Source of the DNA: Bradyrhizobium sp. SZCCHNS1050
GTDB taxonomy: Bacteria > Pseudomonadota > Alphaproteobacteria > Rhizobiales > Xanthobacteraceae
Reading direction: 5' to 3'
NCBI RefSeq assembly: GCF_032484785.1
Contig: NZ_JAUETR010000001.1
Span: 5,211,501 to 5,275,500 of the forward strand
Length of the DNA stretch: 64,000 bases
The notes under the pieces are model-generated. The model saw nothing but the letters and a program-made list of their open reading frames with translations. It ran no database searches and had not been told where the DNA came from. This document shows positions 49,770 through 57,946 of this stretch, piece by piece; position 1 is the first letter of the stretch, and each line of letters opens with the position of its first letter. A program made the position numbers and the translations under genes.

Positions 49770-51098
49770 TTACCCCACCGGCCGCTTGTCCTTGATCCGT
49801 TTCGCCTTGCCGGCCGAGCGCTCCAGCGTGTCGGGCGGGACGACTTTCACCTTTGCCGTGAGGCCAATGGTGTTCTTGATGTGGATGGAGATGCGCTCGG
49901 CGTGCGCGCCGAGGCCGCTCTCGTCCCAATGCTCGGGGCGCGACTCCGCGTAGATGGTCAGCTCGTCCATGCGGCCCTCGCGCGTCAGCTCCAGCATGAA
50001 ATGGCCGCCGCACCACTCGGTCGACAGCAGGATCTCCTCGATCTGTGACGGGAACAGGTTGACGCCGCGCAGGATGATCATGTCGTCGGAGCGGCCCGTG
50101 ACCTTCTCCATCCGTCGCATTCCCGGCCGCGCGGTGCCCGGCAGCAGCCGCGTCAGATCGCGGGTGCGATAGCGGATGACGGGAAAGGCCTCCTTGGTCA
50201 ACGAGGTGAACACCAGTTCGCCCATCTCGCCGTCGGGCAGCACCTTGCCGGTGTCGGGATCGACGATCTCCGGATAGAAATGATCCTCCCAGATGTGCAG
50301 CCCGTCCTTGGTCTCCAGGCATTCCTGCGCCACACCAGGGCCGATCACCTCGGACAGGCCGTAGATGTCGGTGGCGTCCATCGCGAACGCATCCTCGATC
50401 TCGGCGCGCATCGCATTGGTCCACGGCTCGGCGCCGAAGATGCCGATCCTGAGCGAGCTCTGCCGCGGATCGAGGCCCTGACGCTTGAACTCGTCGAGGA
50501 TTGCCAGCATGTAGCTTGGCGTCACGGTGATGATGTCAGGGCGGAAATCATTGATCAGCTGCACCTGCCGCTCGGTCATGCCGCCGGAGATGGGCACCAC
50601 CGTGCAGCCGAGCTGCTCGGCGCCGTAATGGACGCCGAGGCCGCCGGTGAACAGGCCATAGCCGTAGGCGTTGTGGATGATCATGCCGCTCCTGCCGCCG
50701 GCGGCGCGGATCGAGCGGGCCATCACGGCCGACCAGGTCGCGATGTCGTTCCTGGTATAGCCGACCACGATCGGCTTGCCGGTCGTGCCCGAGGAGGCGT
50801 GTACCCTTACCAGTTGCTCGCGCGGCACGGCGAACATGTTGAACGGGTAATTGTCGCGCAGGTCGGTCTTCACCGTGAACGGAAACTTGGCGAGGTCGGC
50901 GAGCTCGCGGAAGTCGGAGGGATGCACCCCCGCCTTGTCGAAGGCGCGGCGGTAATGGGCGACGTTGTCGTAGGCGTGCTTCAGCGACCAGGCGAGCCGG
51001 CTCGTCTGCAGCGCCATGATCTCGTCGCGCGAGGCTCGCTCGGCTGCGTCCATCTCGGGAACGTAGCTGCCGGTCGATTGAAGCTTGGTCGATGTCAT
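49770..51098 (-). CDS. paaK: Phenylacetate-CoA ligase PaaK
   Basis: This 442-residue AMP-forming ligase activates phenylacetate to phenylacetyl-CoA, the first step of the pathway. The P-loop is VRVHASSGTTGKPIVVGYT near 96-114. It has YGYGLFTGGLGVHYGAEQLG and GIFGAEPWTNAMR, the adenylate motif DIYGLSEVIGPGVAQEC, and RSDDMIILRGVNLFPSQIEE in the C-terminal lid. It is transcribed on the strand opposite paaABCDE with paaI upstream of it. Confidence 0.96.
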   Translation of the reverse strand: MTSTKLQSTGSYVPEMDAAERASRDEIMALQTSRLAWSLKHAYDNVAHYRRAFDKAGVHPSDFRELADLAKFPFTVKTDLRDNYPFNMFAVPREQLVRVHASSGTTGKPIVVGYTRNDIATWSAVMARSIRAAGGRSGMIIHNAYGYGLFTGGLGVHYGAEQLGCTVVPISGGMTERQVQLINDFRPDIITVTPSYMLAILDEFKRQGLDPRQSSLRIGIFGAEPWTNAMRAEIEDAFAMDATDIYGLSEVIGPGVAQECLETKDGLHIWEDHFYPEIVDPDTGKVLPDGEMGELVFTSLTKEAFPVIRYRTRDLTRLLPGTARPGMRRMEKVTGRSDDMIILRGVNLFPSQIEEILLSTEWCGGHFMLELTREGRMDELTIYAESRPEHWDESGLGAHAERISIHIKNTIGLTAKVKVVPPDTLERSAGKAKRIKDKRPVG

Positions 51099-51141
51099 GG
51101 TCAGGTCCTCCGGCAGGGGCGCGGGGCGATAGGGAAGCGGA

Positions 51142-51591
51142 TCAGCTCGCGGCGGCCGGGACCAGCGTGCCGCCGATGCTGCGGGAATGGCCGCGGAATT
51201 CGGCGATCACCGTGTCGCCTGCCGTAACGCGGACATCATAGATGCCTGAGCGCCCGCTGCGGGATACCTCGTGCGCGCGAGCAAGCAGAACGTCGCCGAG
51301 CTTGCCGGGGCGGATGAAGCTGATGCTGCCCTGTGCGGCCACGGTGCGGTCGTTGTGCGAGTTGCAGGCAAAGGCGAAGGCGGAATCGGCCAGCGTGAAG
51401 ATGAAGCCGCCATGGGCGATGCCGTGGCCGTTGACCATGTGCGGCTGCACCGTCATCTGCAGCGCGGCGCGTCCGGGGCCGATCTCGACGATGTGCATGC
51501 CGAGCCCCTGGCTGGCGCGGTCATCCTGCCACATCGCGTCGGCGCAGGCGCGGGCGAGAGCGTCGGCGGAAAGTGTCGCCACGCCGCTCAC
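51142..51591 (-). CDS. paaI: Hydroxyphenylacetyl-CoA thioesterase PaaI
   Basis: This 149-residue hot-dog-fold thioesterase clears dead-end CoA esters of the paa pathway. The core is MVNGHGIAHGGFIFTLADSA with the catalytic Asp, then HEVSRSGRSGIYDV. The open frame runs on 35 codons upstream, but a GGAGG site stands 7 bp before the GTG at 51591, giving the usual family length. It is 43 bp upstream of paaK on the same strand. Confidence 0.9.
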   Translation of the reverse strand: MSGVATLSADALARACADAMWQDDRASQGLGMHIVEIGPGRAALQMTVQPHMVNGHGIAHGGFIFTLADSAFAFACNSHNDRTVAAQGSISFIRPGKLGDVLLARAHEVSRSGRSGIYDVRVTAGDTVIAEFRGHSRSIGGTLVPAAAS

Positions 51592-51796
51592 CGTGCGGCC
51601 TCCATGCATGCGCAATGCGTCGGCCACCCCTGAGGATGCGCTTCTGAAATCACGGCGTTCTCTCCCGTCGATGCTTGTTGGAACAAGCATTCTCATCTAG
51701 TTAGGTGCGACATCGTGGCAAATATTCTGCGCGCGTCAAGCGAAAGCGCTGCCTGCGCAACGCGCGTGTTGTCTGCAACCGGAAGGATTCCCGAAC

Positions 51797-52870
51797 GTGC
51801 CCGAAGCCGCCAATCTGGCCATGATGGCCGGTCTCGTGATCGGCCTGGTCTATGGCGTGGTGGGGCTGCTCAGCGGCTTCTGCATGATGAGCAGCCTGCG
51901 CGGCTGGTGGGCCGACGGCGACCGCCGGCTGGTGCGAACTTACGCCCTGGCGATGGGCATCGCCATCATCGCCACACAGCTGCTCGCGGCCAACGGCGCC
52001 GTCGATCTCGGCAAGTCGATCTATCTGCAGCCGACGTTCTCGGTGCCACTGATGCTCTTGGGCGGTGTTCTGTTCGGCTACGGCATGGTGCTCGCCAACG
52101 GTTGCGGTTCGCGCGCGCTGGTGCTGCTCGGCCGCGGCAATCTGCGCTCCTTCGTCGTCGTGACCGTGCTCGCGATCGCGGCGGAGATGACGTTGAAGGG
52201 CCTGATCGCGCCGCTGCGCATCGCGCTGATGCAGGGCTCGCAGACCACGGCGACCGCGACGTCGCTGCCGGCTGTGCTGTCGGTCGGTGGCCTGCATGGT
52301 GCAGCGGCGCGGCTGCTGCCGGCCCTCGGGCTCGGCGGCGCGCTGATCGTCTTCGCCCTTGCGCATGCGCCATTCCGGCGCGCGCCCGGCCAGATGCTCG
52401 CCGGCCTCGTCGTCGGCCTGCTGATCGCGGCCGGCTGGTTCGCGACCGGCACTCTCGGCGCGGACGATTTCAACCCCGTGCCGGTCGCGTCCCTGACCTT
52501 CGTCGCGCCGATCGCCGATGCCCTGCAATACATCATGCTGTCGACCGGCTCGACCGCCAATTTCGGCATCGCCACCGTGGCCGGGGTGCTCGCCGGCAGC
52601 CTCGTCACCGCGGTGGCGACGCGGCGCTTCAAGCTCGAAGGCTTCCACTCTCCGCATCACATGCTGCGCTCGGTTGGCGGCGCCGCGCTGATGGGCATCG
52701 GCGGCGTGATGGCGCTGGGCTGCTCGGTCGGGCAGGGCCTGACAGGGCTGTCGACCCTGGCGCTGCCGTCCTTCGTCGCCGTCGCGGGAATCTTCATCGG
52801 CACGGCGGCCGGCCTGCGCGGAGCGTTGCGCGTCAGGCCGCTGAAGAGCGAGCCGCAGGCCGCGCGTTAG
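51797..52870 (+). CDS. YeeE/YedE family sulfur-compound transporter (TsuA-like)
   Basis: This 357-residue membrane protein with about nine or ten hydrophobic helices belongs to the YeeE/YedE (TsuA) family that imports thiosulfate or moves sulfane sulfur. The conserved cysteine motifs that form the sulfur relay are present: SGFCMMSSLRGW near 26-37, ANGCGSRALVLLGRGNLRSF near 100-119, and ALGCSVGQGLTGLS near 311-324. The start is GTG with GGAAGG upstream. No TusA-type partner is adjacent. Sulfur-linked neighbours are an OsmC fusion and a sulfite-oxidase-like protein. Confidence 0.88.
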   Translation: MPEAANLAMMAGLVIGLVYGVVGLLSGFCMMSSLRGWWADGDRRLVRTYALAMGIAIIATQLLAANGAVDLGKSIYLQPTFSVPLMLLGGVLFGYGMVLANGCGSRALVLLGRGNLRSFVVVTVLAIAAEMTLKGLIAPLRIALMQGSQTTATATSLPAVLSVGGLHGAAARLLPALGLGGALIVFALAHAPFRRAPGQMLAGLVVGLLIAAGWFATGTLGADDFNPVPVASLTFVAPIADALQYIMLSTGSTANFGIATVAGVLAGSLVTAVATRRFKLEGFHSPHHMLRSVGGAALMGIGGVMALGCSVGQGLTGLSTLALPSFVAVAGIFIGTAAGLRGALRVRPLKSEPQAAR

Positions 52871-52880
52871 TCTCATTGTG

Positions 52881-53048
52881 TCACGACCACCGTCGTTCCG
52901 GGGCAATCGTCGGTGCGAAGTCGCGAAGCGGCTGTGCGTCGGCGATTGAGCCCGGAATCTCGACATTGCCGGAAATGGACGCAGGACAATCTCGGGATTC
53001 CGGGTTCAAGGCCTCGCGGCCTTGCCCCGGAATGACGGTGGTTGTGAC
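52881..53048. repeat. Palindromic intergenic repeat, CCGGGG/CCGGAAT family (long form)
   Basis: TCACGACCACCGTCGTTCCG starts it and GGAATGACGGTGGTTGTGAC ends it, so the two ends are near-perfect inverted arms of about 23 nt. Inner halves carry GAGCCCGGAATCTCG and GGGATTCCGGGTTC. It fills the convergent gap between the TsuA-like and hydrolase-OsmC genes. Confidence 0.85.
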
Positions 53049-53062
53049 TCAGCCGAATGAGC

Positions 53063-54280
53063 TCACTCCGTCGCGCGCGTGACGATACGGATCTCCGACG
53101 TCAGCGTCCGGTGCACCGGGCATTTGTCGGCGATCTCCATCAGCTTCCTGCGCTGCTCCTGATCGAGCGCGCCGTCCAGGTGGATCTCGCGGTCGAGCTG
53201 ATCGATCAGCCCGACCTTGGTCTCGCACTCCGCGCAGTCCTCCGCATGGATCTTGCTGTGGCGCAAGGTGACCGTGATGCGGTCGAGCGGCAGGAATTTG
53301 CGGTCGGCATAGAGCCGCATCGTCATCGAGGTGCAGGCGCCGAGCGCCGCGAGCAGGAGGTCGTAGGGGCCCGGGCCGGTGTCCTGGCCGCCGACCGAGA
53401 GCGGCTCGTCGGCGGTGAGATGATGCGGGCCGAGCGCGATGGCCTGCTGCAGCTTGCTCGACCGGGTCTCGCGCACGACCACGTCGCGCGGACCATCCGC
53501 GGGCGCCGGCTCGGCGGCCGCCGGCGCGACGTAACGGCCGGCCCAGCTCGCGATCACCTCGGCGATGTAGGCTGCGTCCTCCTTCCTGCTGATGAGATGA
53601 TCAGCGTGATCGAGCGAGATGAAGCTCTTCGGATGCCTGGCGGCGACGAAGATCTTCGTCGCGTTGTCGATGCCGACGGTGTCGTCGACAGGCGAGTGCA
53701 TCACCAGCAGCGCCTTGTGCAGATGCTTGACCCTGTCGAGCAGGCGCTGCTCGACGACGTCGTCGAGGAACGAGCTGCTGATGCGGAACGGACGGCCCGC
53801 GAGCGAGACCTCGGCCGAGCCGTCGCGGCGGATCGCCTCGAGGCTGTCCTTGAATAGCGCGGTGACGTGGCCCGGGTCGGAGGGCGCCGCGATCGTCACC
53901 ACGGCTTTCGCATCGGGAATGTCGCCGGCGGCGGCCAGCACGGCGGCTCCGCCGAGGCTGTGGCCGATCAGGATCGCCGGCGGCTGTCGGGTCTCGCGCA
54001 GATGATTGGCGGCGCGGACGAGGTCGGCGACGTTGGAGGAGAACGTCGTGTTGGCGAAGTCGCCTTCGCTGGAGCCCAGGCCGGTGAAGTCGAACCGCAG
54101 CACGGCGATGCCATGGGCCGTCAGCGCCATGGCAATGCGCCGCGCCGCATGCGTGTCCTTGCCGCAGGAGAAGCAATGCGCGAACAGCGCATAGGCCCGC
54201 GGCGCGCCATCAGGCAGATCGAGCGCCGCGGAGAGCTTGTCGCCGCCTGCGCCTTCAAACTGGAAACGTTCGGTCGGCAT
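53063..54280 (-). CDS. Alpha/beta hydrolase-OsmC fusion protein
   Basis: This 405-residue protein joins two enzymes. Residues 1-250 are an alpha/beta hydrolase with [32 protein letters not shown] and the nucleophile in [16 protein letters not shown]. Residues 275-405 are an OsmC-type peroxide-reducing domain with [20 protein letters not shown] and [13 protein letters not shown], which hold the two reactive cysteines. The fusion is a known family arrangement, with a likely role in lipid hydroperoxide or organic peroxide defence. The ATG has GGAGACC upstream; the longer frame enters repeat copy C. Confidence 0.92.
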   Translation of the reverse strand: MPTERFQFEGAGGDKLSAALDLPDGAPRAYALFAHCFSCGKDTHAARRIAMALTAHGIAVLRFDFTGLGSSEGDFANTTFSSNVADLVRAANHLRETRQPPAILIGHSLGGAAVLAAAGDIPDAKAVVTIAAPSDPGHVTALFKDSLEAIRRDGSAEVSLAGRPFRISSSFLDDVVEQRLLDRVKHLHKALLVMHSPVDDTVGIDNATKIFVAARHPKSFISLDHADHLISRKEDAAYIAEVIASWAGRYVAPAAAEPAPADGPRDVVVRETRSSKLQQAIALGPHHLTADEPLSVGGQDTGPGPYDLLLAALGACTSMTMRLYADRKFLPLDRITVTLRHSKIHAEDCAECETKVGLIDQLDREIHLDGALDQEQRRKLMEIADKCPVHRTLTSEIRIVTRATE

Positions 54281-54439
54281 GATGTGGTCTCCATCCGTTG
54301 CGTCTTCACCGCCGTGCGAGGCGATGACACGGCATCGTTCCCCGTTGTCATACAACAGATCTGGCCATACGCGCAGACATGGTGGCATACCCTCGCGGCC
54401 TGCACGGCCCGAGCTCCGCGGATCTTCCACCCTCTTGAA

Positions 54440-54840
54440 ACAAGAGGGCGCAGGGAAGGTCGGGAGCCTGCCGCCCCCATGGCCCGCCTGCGGAAAAAAT
54501 GCAGGCGGCAGAACCACAGGTACGGCTGAGGACATCCCGGCCTTCCCTGCGCAATGGTTGGAACGGCTTATACGTGCTCTCTCCGGGGAACGGCTTTCTT
54601 GCCCCCGTCATCGCGATGCGCGTCATCCGCACCACGACTTGACGCCAGCACCGCGGCGCCGAGACCACACGATTTCACCGTGCGCACCGGATCGTTCGTC
54701 CGCACGGAAGACCATGCTGCGACCCGTCGCGCCCACCGCATCCCGCGCTCCACGTCCGTGACGATCGCGATACGCCCCTCTGCAACGAGGCGGGATGGCG
54801 AGGAATAAATCACGATTTTCAGAAAAACGCAAGGGGAGAT
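54440..54840 (+). repeat. Long structured intergenic element, copy C (about 400 bp)
   Basis: This copy aligns with copies A and B. Its outer stem pairs 54448-54465 with 54535-54552 over 18 bp with one T-G pair. The inner hairpin at 54484-54509 keeps arms CCGCCTGC and GCAGGCGG and the poly-A loop. The middle part (54555-54620) is the most changed of the three copies. The A/T-rich end (ATCACGATTTTCAGAAAAA) is kept near 54810-54830. No conserved frame is seen. Confidence 0.8.
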
Positions 54841-54953
54841 TATTTAGGGGGCGAGGCTGGACGTGGGACCACATGATTGACGCCAACACCTTCCGGTCAG
54901 ACCGAGGGCTGTCGCATTTGACGAACGGAGTTTTGTGCCGCCTGTCTCCAGGT

Positions 54954-55040
54954 CGTCATGGCCGGGCTTGTCCCGGCCATCCACGCCGTTCGGCATGCTG
55001 GGAACGACGTGGATGCCCGGGACGAGCCCGGGCATGACGG
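54954..55040. repeat. Palindromic repeat, GTCATGGCCGGGCTTG family
   Basis: CGTCATGGCCGGGCTTGTCC then GGCCATCCACG faces CGTGGATGCCCGGGACGAGC then CGGGCATGACG. With copy C it fills the 850-bp gap 54281-55135. The A/T-rich stretch 54840-54950 between them shows nothing I can name. Confidence 0.8.
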
Positions 55041-55135
55041 AGTAACTGGTGTGATGGTTCGTTACGACGTAGGTCAATATGCGATTGGACTGCGGTCGGC
55101 CCGGACCAGCGATCGATCTCACGACCAGGCGCCGA

Positions 55136-55501
55136 TCAGTCTCGCGGAGGCAGGAGCTCGATCTCCTGTTCGCCATGCCGGATCGCGGTCGGCAGGTCCT
55201 GCGAGACGAGATCGGTAATCCATCGGACGAGCGCCGGCAGCGCTTCGTCCTTCGCTTGCCGGCGGAGTGGGGGTAAATCCCGCTCGTGCGCGGTGCCGAC
55301 CTTGATGTTGAGACGCTCGTAAGGAATGTCGCCGTCCGGCGGCCGATATCGTGCATCGAACAGACGCCTGCCGTGGCTGCGAACGAGGTGGATGCGAATG
55401 CCGCCGAGATCTCTTGCGGTCAGTGCGGCGAGGATGACGCTCGGCTTGAGAAGGTACCCATAGCCTTTGGGGATCTTGCCGGTTTCTGAGGTGAACTCCA
55501 T
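55136..55501 (-). CDS. Hypothetical protein
   Basis: This 121-residue protein, MEFTSETGKIPKGYGYLLKP at the start, has a basic middle (RDLGGIRIHLVRSHGRRLFD) and an acidic end. There is no membrane segment, signal peptide or family motif that I recognise. Opposite-strand frames here are shorter and of lower quality, and the minus frame has normal protein composition, so I favour it. It lies between two palindromic repeats and has no operon partner. Confidence 0.55.
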   Translation of the reverse strand: MEFTSETGKIPKGYGYLLKPSVILAALTARDLGGIRIHLVRSHGRRLFDARYRPPDGDIPYERLNIKVGTAHERDLPPLRRQAKDEALPALVRWITDLVSQDLPTAIRHGEQEIELLPPRD

Positions 55502-55568
55502 GCTGAATCTCTGGCACGTTCGGATATCGCGGTGACCGCGCTTCGGGTCGGAAGCGATAGCATGCAGT

Positions 55569-55665
55569 CCGTAGGGTGGGCAAAGCGAAGCGTGCCCACC
55601 AATCTTTTCTCATCGGCGGGGCGATGGTGGGCACGACGCGTTCCGCGTCTTTGCCCACCCTACGG
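55569..55665. repeat. Palindromic repeat, GTAGGGTGGGCAAAG family
   Basis: CCGTAGGGTGGGCAAAGCGA then GCGTGCCCACC faces GGTGGGCACGACGCG then TTTGCCCACCCTACGG. The two ends are inverted arms of about 17 nt. It is the only copy of this family in the window. Confidence 0.85.
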
Positions 55666-55694
55666 CTCCGCGGGCGTGTCGATACGCGAGCCCG

Positions 55695-56357
55695 TCAGTC
55701 CGAATAGCGCTGTTCGGCCCATGGATCGCCGCGGTTGTGATAGCCTCGCACCTCCCAATAGCCGGGTCTGTCGGCCTCGAGAAACTCGATCGCCTTGAGC
55801 CATTTCGCGCTCTTCCAGAAATACAGATGCGGCACGACGACGCGCACCGGGCCGCCATGCTCTCCAGTCAACGGCGCGCCGGACCAGCTATGCGCGAGCA
55901 ACGCATCCTCGGCGGCGAAGTCTTCGAGCATCAGGTTCGTCGTGTAGCCGTCATAGGAATGCAGCACGACGAATTCAGCGCTGTCACACGGCCGGCAGGC
56001 GGCGAGCAGGTCACGTGTGGCGAGCCCTTCCCATTGATTGTCGTAGCGCGACCAGGTCGTGACGCAGTGGATGTCGGAGACGAACTGGCGCTGCTCCTGG
56101 GCGAGGAAGGCGCGCATGTCCCAGAACAGCGGGGTCTCGACGGCGCCATAGACATCGAGTCGCCAGCGCTCTGACGTGACCGACGGTGTCAGGCCGAGGT
56201 CGAGCACCGGCCAGTCGCGGGTCAGATGCTGCCCCGGCGGCAGGCGCTGGTCCTCCGGCCTGATGATGCGGCCGGTCAGGAATTTGCCCTCGCGCGCCCA
56301 GCGTTCCTTGCTGCGGGTCAGCTTGCTCTCGGGCGGCAGGCTGGACTTGTCGGCCAT
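55695..56357 (-). CDS. Sulfite-oxidase-like molybdopterin protein
   Basis: This 220-residue protein has the molybdopterin-binding sulfite oxidase fold only. The molybdenum ligand is C98 in SDIHCVTTWSRYDNQWEG, and HSYDGYTTNLMLEDF, LTGEHGGPVRVVVPHLYFWK and YWEVRGYHNRGDPW are family stretches. There is no Tat signal and no dimerisation or heme domain, so it is a short cytoplasmic type. The substrate is unknown. It follows the KgtP-type gene by 41 bp on the same strand. Confidence 0.88.
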   Translation of the reverse strand: MADKSSLPPESKLTRSKERWAREGKFLTGRIIRPEDQRLPPGQHLTRDWPVLDLGLTPSVTSERWRLDVYGAVETPLFWDMRAFLAQEQRQFVSDIHCVTTWSRYDNQWEGLATRDLLAACRPCDSAEFVVLHSYDGYTTNLMLEDFAAEDALLAHSWSGAPLTGEHGGPVRVVVPHLYFWKSAKWLKAIEFLEADRPGYWEVRGYHNRGDPWAEQRYSD

Positions 56358-56372
56358 CTCGACACCTCGTCA

Positions 56373-56414
56373 ATTCGTGCGGGCTCTTTCGTGCGGGCTC
56401 ATTCGTGCCGGTGC
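56373..56414. repeat. Three tandem 14-bp repeats at the end of the transporter gene
   Basis: ATTCGTGCGGGCTC, TTTCGTGCGGGCTC and ATTCGTGCCGGTGC follow each other directly. The third unit overlaps the last codons and stop of the transporter gene at 56399, so slippage here would change or extend its C-terminus. Confidence 0.7.
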
Positions 56415-57721
56415 ATCGCGGACGCATGCTTGGTGTCGCGCATGGTCGCATAGATCAGCAGCGACAGGAAGATCACGCCGGTGAGATAATAATAGAACCA
56501 CGTCTCGTGCCCTATGCTCTTGAAGTAGAGGGCGATCGCCGGCGCGGTGCCGCCGAACAGCGATACGGTGATCGCATAGGGCAGGCCGACACCGAGCGCG
56601 CGGACATTGGTCGGAAACAGCTCGGCCTTCACCACCGCATTGATCGAGGTGTAGCCCGCCGTGAAGATCCAGGCGCCGCAGATCAGCAGGAAGGCTGTGA
56701 ACGGCTCCTTGGTGCCCTTCAGTACCGTCAGGATCGGGATCGTCGACAAGGTGCCGGCGACGCCGAAGAAGATCAGCAGCGGCTTGCGACCGATGCGGTC
56801 GGAGATGGCGCCATACAGCGGCTGCAGCACGCAGGCGAACAGCAGCGAGCCGAAGATCACCATCGTGGTCTGGTCCTCGGTGAGGCCGACCGAGAGCTTC
56901 ACGAAGGTCTGCATGTAGGTGGTGAAGGTGTAGAACGCGGCGGTGCCGCCCGCGGTCAGGCCGACCACCAGCAGCAGCTCCCGCGGATATTTGAACAGGG
57001 CGGTGATCGAGCCGGAAGGGCCTACGGTCTTCTTGGCCTCCACGAAGGCTTCGGTCTCGTGCAGGTTCCGCCGCATCACCGCGACGAAGATTGCGAGGCC
57101 GGCACCGATCGCGAACGGAATGCGCCAGCCCCAGGCTCGCAATTCTTCCGGGGTCAGGAACACCTTCTGCAACAGCAAAAGCACGATGATCGCGGTGAGC
57201 TGCCCGCCGATCAGGGTGACATATTGGAAGCTCGAATAGAAGCCGCGATGCTTGGCGTCGGCGACCTCGGAGAGATAGGTGGCGCTGGCGCCATATTCGC
57301 CGCCGAGGCTGAGGCCTTCGATCACGCGGGCGAGCGCCAGGATGATCGGCGCGGCGATGCCGATGGTGGCATAGGTCGGTGTCACCGCGATGATCAGCGA
57401 GCCGAAGCACATGCAGAGCACCGAGACGGTCAGCGACAGCCGCCGGCCATGGTGATCGGCGAGATAGCCGAACAGCCAGCCGCCGAGCGGGCGCATCAGG
57501 AACGTCGCGGCGAACACGACAGCGGCGTTGAGCTGCTCGACCACCGGGTCCTTCGACGGAAAGAAGGCCGGCGCGAAGTACAGCGCGAACGCCGTATAGG
57601 CATAGAAATCGTACCACTCGACCAGGTTGCCGGCCGAGCCGATCAGGATCGCCTTGATGCGCCGCTCGACGTCGGTGAATGTGGTAGTGTCCGCGGCAGG
57701 CGGCAGCGCCTGGTCTGTCAT
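56399..57721 (-). CDS. MFS transporter, metabolite:H+ symporter family (KgtP-like)
   Basis: This 440-residue transporter with 12 predicted helices belongs to the metabolite:H+ symporter family. The N-terminal half has GNLVEWYDFYAYTAFALYFA, the loop DHHGRRLSLTVSVL, RVIEGLSLGGEYGASATYLS and the C-terminal half PLYGAISDRIGRKPLLIFFG. It resembles the 2-oxoglutarate permease KgtP and the proline/betaine permease ProP; it lacks ProP's long C-terminal coiled coil, so a dicarboxylate is likelier. The tartrate/malate-type dehydrogenase 2.6 kb away fits that. Confidence 0.88.
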   Translation of the reverse strand: MTDQALPPAADTTTFTDVERRIKAILIGSAGNLVEWYDFYAYTAFALYFAPAFFPSKDPVVEQLNAAVVFAATFLMRPLGGWLFGYLADHHGRRLSLTVSVLCMCFGSLIIAVTPTYATIGIAAPIILALARVIEGLSLGGEYGASATYLSEVADAKHRGFYSSFQYVTLIGGQLTAIIVLLLLQKVFLTPEELRAWGWRIPFAIGAGLAIFVAVMRRNLHETEAFVEAKKTVGPSGSITALFKYPRELLLVVGLTAGGTAAFYTFTTYMQTFVKLSVGLTEDQTTMVIFGSLLFACVLQPLYGAISDRIGRKPLLIFFGVAGTLSTIPILTVLKGTKEPFTAFLLICGAWIFTAGYTSINAVVKAELFPTNVRALGVGLPYAITVSLFGGTAPAIALYFKSIGHETWFYYYLTGVIFLSLLIYATMRDTKHASAMHRHE

Positions 57722-57890
57722 ATCCGGTCTCCGGCAAGCATGATTTGCGGCCCTTCTACGGCAGCCGCCCGGATTGCCAACAGCCGATAACGGACATGGG
57801 TCCCATGTTCAGAGCATGGAACTCGGCGGATGGCGGCCTTGAAAAAAAGGCCCGTTCGTCGGCCATCGCGCCACGAAAGCAAGTCCCGAT

Positions 57891-57935
57891 CCTCATGGTG
57901 AGGAGCGCCGCAAGGCGCCTCTCGAACCATGAGGC
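57891..57935. repeat. Hairpin repeat, CCTCATGGTGAGGAGC family
   Basis: CCTCATGGTGAGGAGCGCC and GGCGCCTCTCGAACCATGAGG pair around a GCAA loop with a small bulge. It lies just after the amidase stop (minus strand) and may help terminate it. Confidence 0.75.
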
Positions 57936-57946
57936 CGCCGACCAAA

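Noticed and set aside
54237..54889. Several overlapping frames of 80-174 codons in and around element copy C
   Set aside because: They use the repeat sequence in different frames and strands; none has a ribosome site or conserved counterpart in the other copies.
56373..56414. Possible start of a CRISPR array
   Set aside because: The units are only 14 bp, directly adjacent without spacers, and overlap a gene end. No repeat-spacer structure exists anywhere in the window.
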